NCBI GenBank assembly: GCA_037190175.1 | Contig: JBBCJM010000199.1 | Coordinates: forward strand, 1-15,523 | Length of the DNA stretch: 15,523 nt | Direction: 5' to 3' | Source: JBBCJM01 sp037190175 | GTDB taxonomy: Bacteria; Pseudomonadota; Alphaproteobacteria; Rhodobacterales; Rhodobacteraceae | Shown: in pieces, positions 6,529 through 13,206 of the stretch | Layout: every line of letters starts with the position of its first letter | Position numbering within the stretch: the stretch's first letter is position 1 | Notes under the pieces: model-generated | What the model was told of the DNA's origin: nothing | The model's input: the letters and a program-made list of their open reading frames with translations, nothing else | The model's database searches: none | Position numbers and translations under genes: made by a program

Positions 6529-7373
6529 TCGAGAACCGCCCCTGGCTGGACATCCTGACCCATGCCGTGCTGATCCTGGGCGTGGCCGTGGTGGCCTTTC
6601 CGGTCTGGGTGGCGCTGGTCGCCTCGACCCATCCGGCCAGCAGTTTCGCCAGCGGGCAGATGCCGCTCTGGCCCGGCACCGCGGGGTGGGACAACTACGC
6701 CACCATCCTGACCTCGGGCATGCGCGGCGCGGGGTCCGAGCCGCTGTGGCGGATGCTGGTCAACTCCACTGTCATGGCGGTGGCGATCACCCTGGGCAAG
6801 ATCGCCATCTCGATCCTCTCGGCCTTCGCCATCGTCTGGTTCCGCTTCCCGCTGCGGGTGGTCTGCTTCTGGCTGATCTTCATCACGCTCATGCTGCCGG
6901 TCGAGGTGCGGATCCTGCCGACCTTCAAGGTGGTGGCGGATTTCGGGATGCTGAATTCCTGGGCCGGGCTGACCCTGCCCTTGATCGCCTCGGCCACCGC
7001 CACCTTCCTGTTCCGCCAGTTCTTCATGACCCTGCCGGACGAGCTGGTCGAGGCCGCGCGGATCGACGGGGCCGGGCCGATGAAGTTCTTCCGCGACATC
7101 CTCTTGCCGCTGTCGCGCACCAACATCGCGGCGCTGGCGGTGATCCTGTTCATCTACGGCTGGGTTCAGTACCTCTGGCCCACGCTGGTGACCACCGACC
7201 CGAAATATTACACCATCGTCATGGGCATCAAGCGCATGGTCGCGGTGGCCGAGGCCGATCCGCAGTGGAACTTCGTCATGGCCGCCGTGGTGCTGGCCAT
7301 GCTGCCGCCGGTGCTGGTGGTGATCCTGATGCAGCGGCTCTTCGTCAGGGGCCTGGTCGAGACGGAGAAATAG
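6525..7373 (+). CDS. ugpE: sn-Glycerol-3-phosphate ABC transporter, permease subunit (TTG start)
   Basis: Predicted 282-residue second permease; E. coli UgpE has 281. The N-terminus (M/L)IENRPWL followed by a TM helix at about 10-33 matches UgpE exactly in register, so translation must begin at or before codon TTG 6525-6527. The TTG overlaps the ugpA stop (TTGA, 6525-6528) and AAGG at 6514-6517 sits 7 bases upstream. The next in-frame ATG would delete the first TM segment. GKIAISILSAFAIVWFRFPL and LMLPVEVRI are family hallmarks. The EAA loop EAARIDGAGPMKFFRDILLP is at 176-195. About six TM segments pair with UgpA to form the channel. The stop (TAG) directly abuts the ugpC ATG. Confidence 0.94.
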   Translation: MIENRPWLDILTHAVLILGVAVVAFPVWVALVASTHPASSFASGQMPLWPGTAGWDNYATILTSGMRGAGSEPLWRMLVNSTVMAVAITLGKIAISILSAFAIVWFRFPLRVVCFWLIFITLMLPVEVRILPTFKVVADFGMLNSWAGLTLPLIASATATFLFRQFFMTLPDELVEAARIDGAGPMKFFRDILLPLSRTNIAALAVILFIYGWVQYLWPTLVTTDPKYYTIVMGIKRMVAVAEADPQWNFVMAAVVLAMLPPVLVVILMQRLFVRGLVETEK

Positions 7374-8441
7374 ATGGCGCGGATCGAGATCGCGGGGCTG
7401 CGCAAGGCCTATGCCGGGGCCGCCGACACGCTGAAGGGGATCGACCTGACCGTCGAGGACGGCGAGATGGAGGTGCTGGTCGGCCCCTCGGGCTGCGGGA
7501 AATCGACGCTCCTGCGGATGATCGCCGGGCTGGAAAGCGTGACGGCGGGCGAGATCCATATCGGCGCCCGCGTGGTCAACCGGCTGGAACCGGCCGAGCG
7601 CGACATTGCCATGGTGTTCCAGAACTATGCGCTCTACCCCCACATGACCGTGCGGGGGAACCTGGAATACGGGCTGAAGAACCGCGGCACACCCCGGGCC
7701 GAGATCGACGCCCGCGTGGCCGAGGCGGCGCGGGTACTGGAGATCACGCCCTATCTGGACCGCCGGCCACAGGCCCTGTCGGGCGGGCAGCGGCAACGGG
7801 TGGCGATGGGCCGGGCCATCGTGCGCAAGCCGCAGGCGTTCCTGTTCGACGAGCCGCTGTCGAACCTGGACGCCAAGCTGCGCGGCCACATGCGGGTGGA
7901 GATCCGCCGCCTGCAACGCCGCTTCGCCACGACCGCGATCTACGTCACCCACGACCAGCTCGAGGCGATGACCATGGCCGACCGGCTGGTGGTGATGAAC
8001 GAAGGCCGGATCGAGCAGGTGGGCAGCCCGATCCAGGTCTATGCCCGGCCCGCAAGCCTGTTCGTCGCGGCCTTCACCGGCGCGCCGGGGATGAACCTGA
8101 TCCCGGCCGAGGATCTGGCGGCCGCCGGCCCCGACCTGTCGTTCCTGCCCGCCGGCACCGCGATGGTGGGAGTGCGGCCCGAGGATATGCGCCCCCAGCC
8201 CATGGGCGACGACCTGCGGCTGGAAACCCGGCTGGTCGCGGCGGAACTGGCAGGCCCCGAGACGCTGCTGCACCTGCAAATCCCCACGGGCAAGGATCTG
8301 GTCCTGCGCCTGCCCGGCGCCTTTTCCGCCGAGCCCGGGCAGGCGATGACCGTGGGCCTGCCCCGCGCCCGGCTGCACGGGTTCGACACCCGCGGCCTGC
8401 GCCTCGCCCCCGCCCGGGCAAGGGAAGGCGCGGTGGCCTGA
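7374..8441 (+). CDS. ugpC: sn-Glycerol-3-phosphate ABC transporter, ATP-binding subunit
   Basis: Predicted 355-residue ATPase of the MalK/UgpC class. Walker A GPSGCGKST is at 37-45, the Q-loop Gln at 83, signature LSGGQRQRVAMGRA from 135, Walker B FLFDEP at 156-161 and the H-loop His at 193. A C-terminal TOBE-type regulatory domain runs from about 230 (PASLFVAAFTGAPGMNLI onward). In E. coli this domain mediates inhibition of transport by internal phosphate. GGAG at 7364-7367, within the end of ugpE, is spaced 6 bases from the ATG. As last gene of ugpBAEC it is not followed by ugpQ. It converges with phnM, with only 4 bases between the stop codons. MalK-like paralogues for sugars are similar, but the operon context makes the Ugp assignment firm. 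Confidence 0.95.
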   Translation: MARIEIAGLRKAYAGAADTLKGIDLTVEDGEMEVLVGPSGCGKSTLLRMIAGLESVTAGEIHIGARVVNRLEPAERDIAMVFQNYALYPHMTVRGNLEYGLKNRGTPRAEIDARVAEAARVLEITPYLDRRPQALSGGQRQRVAMGRAIVRKPQAFLFDEPLSNLDAKLRGHMRVEIRRLQRRFATTAIYVTHDQLEAMTMADRLVVMNEGRIEQVGSPIQVYARPASLFVAAFTGAPGMNLIPAEDLAAAGPDLSFLPAGTAMVGVRPEDMRPQPMGDDLRLETRLVAAELAGPETLLHLQIPTGKDLVLRLPGAFSAEPGQAMTVGLPRARLHGFDTRGLRLAPARAREGAVA

Positions 8442-8445
8442 GGGC

Positions 8446-9591
8446 TCAGCCGGCGCGGCGGCCTTCGACCCAGACGCCGCGCAGCGCGCCGGCCGGGCCG
8501 ATGCGGGCGACGCGGATCACGTCGGCCCGCGCGCCCGGCTCCAGCCGGCCGCGGTCGGCCAACCCCGCGGCCCTGGCGGGGGCGGCGGTCACGGTGGCGA
8601 TGCCGCGCGCCGGATCGCCCCAGAGATCGCCCAGCATCAGCGCCGCGGACAGCAGCGACGAGGGCACGTAGTCCGACGACACGATGTCGAGCAGGTCGGC
8701 CTCGGCCAGTTCCCGCGCCGCCACATTGCCCGAATGGCTGCCGCCGCGGATCAGGTTCGGCGCCCCCATCATCACCCGGATCCCTTGGCCGTGGCAGGCC
8801 CGCGCCGCCTCGACCGTAGTGGGAAACTCGGCGAAATGCGCGCCGTACCCGGCCGAGACCGCGACATGCGCCGCCGTGGTGTCGTCATGGCTGGCCAGCA
8901 CCGCGCCATAGCGGCGCGCCTCGGCCACCGCCGCCGCCTCGTGCCGGGCGCCCACCCGGTCGCGCAGGGTCTGCTGGCTGCGGACATGGGCCTCGAACTC
9001 GGCCTCGGTCAGGCCGCGCTTGCCGATGATATAGTCGCGCAGCTTGCCCACGTCGCGGAACTGCCGCTGGCCCGGGGTGTGGTCCATCAGGCTGACGATG
9101 CCGATCCGGTCCTCGGGGCCGAACTTGGCCATTTCCTCGATCAGCGTCTCCGAACAGACCTCGGCGCGCAGGTGCAGGAAATGGCTGATGCGCAGCAGGC
9201 GACGGGCGCGCAGGTCGAGGATCTCGTCGGCCAGCGCCCGGGCATATTCGCCGTATCCGGCATTGTTCGAGCTGAAGACCGAACCCACCCGCAATGCGTC
9301 GAAGACGGTGGTGATGCCCACGCTGGCCAGTTCGGCGTCATGGGCGATGATCGCGGCCTGATGCGGCCAGTTCACCGCGGGGCGGGGCTCCAGATGCCGC
9401 TCGATATTGTCGGTATGCAGCTCGATCAGGCCGGGCATGACCAGATCGCCCCCGCAATCCACGGCGCCGGCGGGGATCGCCGCGCCTTCGGCGATATCGG
9501 CGATGCGCCCGCCCTGCAGCCGGATCTGCCCGCGCAAAGTCTCGCCCGGCAGCACCAGCGTGGCATTGGCAAGGATGGTCTCGGTCGTCAT
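8446..9591 (-). CDS. phnM: Alpha-D-ribose 1-methylphosphonate 5-triphosphate diphosphatase
   Basis: Predicted 381-residue amidohydrolase-superfamily enzyme. PhnM removes pyrophosphate from alpha-D-ribose 1-alkylphosphonate 5-triphosphate, giving the monophosphate that PhnJ cleaves. Visible family marks are the GLIELHTDNIERH metal-site motif (His59, Asp61), SHFLHLRAEVCS, LASHDDTTAAH, MMGAPNLIRGGSHSGN and DIVSSDYVPSSLL. The C-terminal LEPGARADVIRVA closes the composite beta domain of amidohydrolases. The gene is detached from the main phn operon, separated by the oppositely oriented DUF1045 gene. It has its own promoter region with a palindromic PHO-like site at 9647-9668, and a CTAATG/GCTAAT element (9639-9633 on the minus strand) could be its -10. 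The Shine-Dalgarno (AGGA) is only 2 bases from the ATG, so initiation may be weak. Its 3' end faces ugpC at 4 bases. Confidence 0.96.
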   Translation of the reverse strand: MTTETILANATLVLPGETLRGQIRLQGGRIADIAEGAAIPAGAVDCGGDLVMPGLIELHTDNIERHLEPRPAVNWPHQAAIIAHDAELASVGITTVFDALRVGSVFSSNNAGYGEYARALADEILDLRARRLLRISHFLHLRAEVCSETLIEEMAKFGPEDRIGIVSLMDHTPGQRQFRDVGKLRDYIIGKRGLTEAEFEAHVRSQQTLRDRVGARHEAAAVAEARRYGAVLASHDDTTAAHVAVSAGYGAHFAEFPTTVEAARACHGQGIRVMMGAPNLIRGGSHSGNVAARELAEADLLDIVSSDYVPSSLLSAALMLGDLWGDPARGIATVTAAPARAAGLADRGRLEPGARADVIRVARIGPAGALRGVWVEGRRAG

Positions 9592-9646
9592 GGTCCTGTG
9601 TCCCGTCTTGCGTTCCCGGCCGCGGTAGGGTGCATTAGCGCCGCAA

Positions 9647-9668
9647 CCGTCACAGGGGTGTGACGAAA
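9647..9668. promoter_or_regulatory. Palindromic PHO-box-like operator between phnM and the DUF1045 gene
   Basis: CGTCACA (9648-9654) and TGTGACG (9659-9665) form a perfect inverted repeat with a GGGG spacer. On the plus strand, CCGTCAC at 9647 and GTGTGAC at 9658 are 11 bases apart and match the PHO half-site CTGTCAC at 6 and 5 of 7 positions. On the minus strand, TCGTCAC and CTGTGAC do so at 5 and 6 of 7. The site could therefore be read by PhoB in both directions, or be a true palindrome for another dimeric regulator. It lies between two divergent phosphonate genes. Confidence 0.5.
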
Positions 9669-9686
9669 CGGCACTACCCGCCGGCC

Positions 9687-10376
9687 ATGGACCAGATGAA
9701 GCGATTTGCCGTCTACCACGCCCCGCGCCCCGGCCGGCTGGCCGAGGCCGCGGCGCAGTGGCTGGGCTGGGATCCCGCCCGCGGCGTCGCGCTGCCGCAG
9801 CCCGACCTGCCGGGCCTGCCGATGCCGGCCGCCGCGCTGACCGCCGATCCGCGCCGCTACGGGTTCCACGGCACGATCCGCGCGCCGTTCCGGCTGGCTG
9901 AGGGCGTGACCCCCGAGGACGCCGCCGCGACGGTGGCGGAGCTTGCCGCGCGGCTGCCGGCGGCGCGCTGCGACGGGCTGGCGCTGGAGAACCTCGACGG
10001 CTTCCTGGCGCTGACCCCGACCGGCGACACGGCCGGGCTGCTCGCCCGGGCCGCGGCGGTGGTCGAGGCCACGGATCCGCGGCGCGCGCCGCTGACCGAG
10101 GCCGAGATCGCCCGCCGCCGGCCCGAAACCCTGTCGCCCCGCCAGCGCGAATTGCTGGCCCGCTGGGGCTATCCGCATGTGATGGAGGCGTTCCGCTTCC
10201 ACCTGACGCTGACCGACCGGCTGCCGCCCGAGCGGGCGGGCGCGGTGGCGGCGGTGCTGGAGCGGCATTTCGCCCCGCTCCTGCCCCGGCCTTTCATGGT
10301 CGAGGACCTGTGCCTGTTCGGCGAGGATGCGGCGGGCCGGTTCCATCTGCTGCACCGCTATGCCCTGACCGGCTGA
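9687..10376 (+). CDS. DUF1045 phosphonate-cluster protein, probable 2H phosphoesterase
   Basis: Predicted 229-residue soluble protein of the DUF1045 / phosphonate-operon family (TIGR03223-like), known for its association with C-P lyase genes; no function is established to my knowledge. Two HxT motifs are visible: His61-Gly-Thr63 in GFHGTIRAPFRL and His172-Leu-Thr174 in RFHLTLTDRL. Paired HxT/S motifs about 110 residues apart are the active-site signature of 2H phosphoesterases, which open cyclic phosphates including ADP-ribose 1'',2''-cyclic phosphate. This suggests a cyclic-phosphate step in phosphonate breakdown (inference). Start choice is uncertain. GTG 9660 lies inside the palindromic operator and is rejected; ATG 9687 and ATG 9696 (starting MKRFAVYHAP, as in homologues) are both possible. 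Its last 19 bases overlap the convergent phnN. Confidence 0.85.
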   Translation: MDQMKRFAVYHAPRPGRLAEAAAQWLGWDPARGVALPQPDLPGLPMPAAALTADPRRYGFHGTIRAPFRLAEGVTPEDAAATVAELAARLPAARCDGLALENLDGFLALTPTGDTAGLLARAAAVVEATDPRRAPLTEAEIARRRPETLSPRQRELLARWGYPHVMEAFRFHLTLTDRLPPERAGAVAAVLERHFAPLLPRPFMVEDLCLFGEDAAGRFHLLHRYALTG

Positions 10377-10882
10377 AGCGCGGCCAGCAGGGCGGCGGTG
10401 CCCGCCTCGGGCGTGCCATCGTTGACCACGACCCTCGCGGCAATGCCGGGCGGCAGGGCAAAGCCCGCCCGCCGCAGCCGCGCCTCGATGTCGCCCGCCG
10501 CCTCGCGCCCGCGGGCGGCCAGCCGGGCGGCCAGCACCGCGTCGGGCGCGGTCACCAGGATCACCCGCAGGTCGGGAAAGGCCGCCAGCGCCTGCGGCAG
10601 CGCCGCGCGGCTGCCGTTGAAGATCACGTCGCCGCCGCCCGCCAACTGGTCGCGGGGAATACCGTAGCACAGCCCATGCGCCTGCCAGTCCAGCGCGAAA
10701 TCGCCGCGCGCCTTGCGGTCGGCAAAGTCGGCCTCGCTGACGGCCTCGAAGGGCTCGCCGCCGGCCTCGGGCGCGCGGGTGATCACCCGGCGCACCAGCC
10801 GCAGGTCCGGCCGCGCCCGCAGCGCGCCCGCGATCAGCGTGTCCTTTCCCGCGCCCGAAGGGCCGACCACGGCGAAGATCAT
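10358..10882 (-). CDS. phnN: Ribose 1,5-bisphosphate phosphokinase
   Basis: Predicted 174-residue P-loop kinase related to guanylate kinases. PhnN phosphorylates ribose 1,5-bisphosphate with ATP to make PRPP, the last step of the C-P lyase route. The Walker A loop GPSGAGKDT is at 7-15. RRVITRAPEAGGEPFEAVSEADF and ALDWQAHGLCYGIP are typical PhnN segments, and VILVTAPDAVLAARLAARGRE is the lid/adenine region. The start ATG overlaps the phnL stop (ATGA, 10879-10882), so translation is likely coupled. It is the last gene of the main operon, and its 3' end overlaps the DUF1045 gene on the other strand by 19 bases (10358-10376). Its presence implies that ribose 1,5-bisphosphate is made, so a PhnP-like activity must exist somewhere. 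Confidence 0.95.
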   Translation of the reverse strand: MIFAVVGPSGAGKDTLIAGALRARPDLRLVRRVITRAPEAGGEPFEAVSEADFADRKARGDFALDWQAHGLCYGIPRDQLAGGGDVIFNGSRAALPQALAAFPDLRVILVTAPDAVLAARLAARGREAAGDIEARLRRAGFALPPGIAARVVVNDGTPEAGTAALLAALQPVRA

Positions 10883-11565
10883 GCCGCCGCCCCCTTCGGG
10901 GTGAAGGCGGTCACGTCCACCACCCGGTCGCAGACCCGCGCCCGCGCCGCCTCGTCGTGGAAGATGCCGAGGATCGCCGCGCCCCCCGCCTTGGCCTCCT
11001 CGATCAGGCCCAGCACCACCTCGCGGTTGGCGGCGTCGAGGCTGGCGGTCGGCTCGTCCAGCAGCAGCACCGGATAGTCGTGGGCAAAGCCGCGGGCGAT
11101 GTTCACCCGCTGCTGCTCGCCCCCCGAGAAGGTGGTGGGCGACAGCGGCCACAGCCGTTCGGGGATGTTGAGCCGGGCCAGCAGCCCCGCCGCCCGCGCC
11201 CGCGCGATCTCGGGCGCGACGCCCAGGCGCAGCAGCGGCTCGGCCACCACCTCCAGCGTGGGCACGCGCGGCACCACCCGCAGGAACTGGCTGACATAGC
11301 CCAGCGTCCCGCGGCGCAGCGCGATGATCTCGCGCGGCTCGGCCCGGGCGATGTCGAGGCCGCCCACCCGCAGGCTGCCGCCCGCCGGCAGATAGCTGCC
11401 CCAGACCATCCGCATCAGGGTGGACTTGCCCGCCCCCGACTGCCCGGTCAGGCCCACGCATTCGCCGGGCTCCACCGTCAGCCGCGCCCCCGCCATCACC
11501 GGGATCACCGCGCCGCCCTGGTTGTGCAGGGTGAAGGACTTCGACAGGTTCTCGATACGGATCAT
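10879..11565 (-). CDS. phnL: C-P lyase system ABC-type ATPase
   Basis: Predicted 228-residue ABC-type ATPase without membrane segments. In E. coli, PhnL is needed with PhnG, H and I to form ribose 1-alkylphosphonate triphosphate from ATP and phosphonate, and it docks on PhnK at the C-P lyase core. Walker A GQSGAGKST is at 41-49, the Q-loop Gln at 93, signature FSGGEQQRVNIARG from 146 and Walker B VLLLDEPTASLD from 166. The PhnL-type N-terminus MIRIENLSKSFTLHNQGG and the LNIPERLWPLSPTTFSGGE segment separate it from LolD-like relatives. It starts 4 bases after the phnK stop and overlaps phnN by 4 bases. Confidence 0.95.
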   Translation of the reverse strand: MIRIENLSKSFTLHNQGGAVIPVMAGARLTVEPGECVGLTGQSGAGKSTLMRMVWGSYLPAGGSLRVGGLDIARAEPREIIALRRGTLGYVSQFLRVVPRVPTLEVVAEPLLRLGVAPEIARARAAGLLARLNIPERLWPLSPTTFSGGEQQRVNIARGFAHDYPVLLLDEPTASLDAANREVVLGLIEEAKAGGAAILGIFHDEAARARVCDRVVDVTAFTPKGAAA

Positions 11566-11569
11566 CGGC

Positions 11570-12343
11570 CTAGACCTGCAGGACGGAGGAGACGAGAAGC
11601 TGGGTATACTCGTGCTGCGGATCGTCCAGCACCTGGTCGGTCAGGCCGGCTTCCACCACCCGGCCCGATTTCATCACCATCAGCCGGTCGGCCAGCAGCC
11701 GCACCACGGCCAGGTCGTGGGTCACGATCACCACCGACAGCCCCATGTCGCGCACCAGCCCGCGCAGCAGGTCCAGCAGCCGCGCCTGCACCGAGACGTC
11801 GAGGCCCCCGGTCGGCTCGTCCATGCACACCAGCCGCGGCCCGGTCACCAGGTTGCGGGCGATCTGCAACCGCTGCTGCATCCCGCCGGAAAAGGCCGAG
11901 GGGCGGTCGTCGATCCGCTCGGCCGCGATCTCCACCCGGCCCAGCCAGTCGGTCGCCGCGTCGCGGATGGCGCCGTAGTGGCGCGCGCCCACCGCCATCA
12001 GCCGCTCGCCCACGTTGCCGCCGGCGCTGACCCCCATCCGCAGCCCGTCGCGCGGGTTCTGGTGCACATAGGCCCATTCGCCCCGCAACAGCCGCCGCCG
12101 CTCGGCCTCGGACAGCGCCAGCACGTCGCGGCCGTCGAAGCGGATGCGCCCCAGGTCGGGCCGCTGGTGCCCGGCCAGGCAGGACAAGAGCGTGGACTTG
12201 CCCGATCCGCTTTCGCCCACGATCCCCAGCACCTCGCCCGGCCAGAGGTCGAAGGACACCTCCGCGCAGCCGATCCGCGCGCCGTAGCGTTTGGTCAGGC
12301 CGTGGACCGACAAGAGCGGTTCGATGGTCTGCATCGGGGTCAT
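11570..12343 (-). CDS. phnK: C-P lyase core-associated ABC-type ATPase
   Basis: Predicted 257-residue ATPase resembling oligopeptide-transporter ATPases. PhnK binds the PhnGHIJ core through PhnJ and drives conformational cycling rather than transport. Walker A GESGSGKST is at 43-51, the Q-loop Gln at 95 (HQNPRDGLRM, the PhnK version), signature FSGGMQQRLQIARN from 151 and Walker B LVCMDEPTGGLD from 171. The HEYTQLLVSSVLQV C-terminus is also typical. The ATG (MTPMQ) overlaps the phnJ stop as ATGA at 12340-12343; a second ATG three codons later (MQTIEPLL) is an alternative. The stop is followed after 4 bases by phnL. Confidence 0.95.
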   Translation of the reverse strand: MTPMQTIEPLLSVHGLTKRYGARIGCAEVSFDLWPGEVLGIVGESGSGKSTLLSCLAGHQRPDLGRIRFDGRDVLALSEAERRRLLRGEWAYVHQNPRDGLRMGVSAGGNVGERLMAVGARHYGAIRDAATDWLGRVEIAAERIDDRPSAFSGGMQQRLQIARNLVTGPRLVCMDEPTGGLDVSVQARLLDLLRGLVRDMGLSVVIVTHDLAVVRLLADRLMVMKSGRVVEAGLTDQVLDDPQHEYTQLLVSSVLQV

Positions 12344-13206
12344 TGCGCCGCTCCTTCCGGGGCCAGCCGCCCGCGATGCCCCGCCGCGCGCCGGCCGGCG
12401 CAATAGTCGGTGTCGGAGCAGACGAACATCCGGCCGCCGCGGTCGTCGGTGATCACCTCGTCCAGATAGCTGTGCTCCGCCCCGCACAGGTCGCAGGCGT
12501 GGTCGGCCTTGGTCGCCGCGAAGGGATGGTCCTCGAAATCCAGGCTGACCACCCGGGTATGGGGCGGCAGGGCATAAATGCGGCATTCGCGCCCCGCGCC
12601 GAACAGCTGGATCGCCGGATTGCCGCCCAGCTTGGGGTTGTCGAACTTCGGGATCGGCGAGGGGTCCATGACATAGCGCCCCTCCACCTTCACCGGATAG
12701 GCATAGGCGGTGGCGATCTCGCCGTGGCGGGCGATGTCCTCGTAAAGCTTCACATGCATCAGCCCGTATTCTTCCAACTCGTGCATCTTGCGCGTCTCGG
12801 TCTCGCGCGGCTCCAGGAAGCGCAGGGGTTCCGGGATCGGCACCTGATAGACGAGGATCTGCCCCTCGGTCAGCGGCGCTTCCGGGATGCGGTGGCGGGT
12901 CTGGATCACCGTGGCCTCCGCCGTCGCCTCGGTCACCGCCACCCCGGCGGTGCGCTGGAAGAAGCGGCGGATCGACACCGCGTTCGTGGTGTCGTCGGCG
13001 CCCTGGTCGATGACCTTCAGCCGGTCTTCGGGCACCAGGCAGGCCGCGGTCACCTGCACCCCGCCGGTGCCCCAGCCATAGGGCATGGGCATCTCGCGGC
13101 TGGCGAAGGGCACCTGATAGCCGGGCACTGCCAGCGCCTTCAGCAGCGCACGGCGCAGCATCCGCTTGGTCTGTTCGTCCAGATAGGCGAAGTTGTAGCC
13201 GTTCAC
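12340..13206 (-). CDS. phnJ: Carbon-phosphorus lyase radical SAM subunit
   Basis: Predicted 288 residues (E. coli has 281). PhnJ is the noncanonical radical SAM enzyme that cleaves the C-P bond of ribose 1-alkylphosphonate 5-phosphate, giving alkane and the 1,2-cyclic phosphate. Key residues are in place with the E. coli spacing: Cys238, Cys241 and Cys263 for the Fe-S cluster, Cys269 for the thiyl radical (VCSDTDYC) and Gly29 (PGYQVPF) for the proposed glycyl radical. QGADDTTNAVSIRRFF and PIPEPLRFLEPRETETRKMH are hallmark blocks. The motif after Gly29 reads PFASREMPMPYGWGTGG where E. coli has PFGGREMPMPYGWGTGG. The GTG start at 13204-13206 overlaps the HAD gene stop (GTGA). The C-terminal tail is a little longer than in E. 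coli. Confidence 0.97.
   Translation of the reverse strand: MNGYNFAYLDEQTKRMLRRALLKALAVPGYQVPFASREMPMPYGWGTGGVQVTAACLVPEDRLKVIDQGADDTTNAVSIRRFFQRTAGVAVTEATAEATVIQTRHRIPEAPLTEGQILVYQVPIPEPLRFLEPRETETRKMHELEEYGLMHVKLYEDIARHGEIATAYAYPVKVEGRYVMDPSPIPKFDNPKLGGNPAIQLFGAGRECRIYALPPHTRVVSLDFEDHPFAATKADHACDLCGAEHSYLDEVITDDRGGRMFVCSDTDYCAGRRAAGHRGRLAPEGAAQ

Noticed and set aside
9660..9686. GTG at 9660 as start of the DUF1045 gene
   Set aside because: It lies inside the palindromic PHO-like operator and adds residues not typical of the family. ATG 9687 or 9696 fits better, though proof is lacking.
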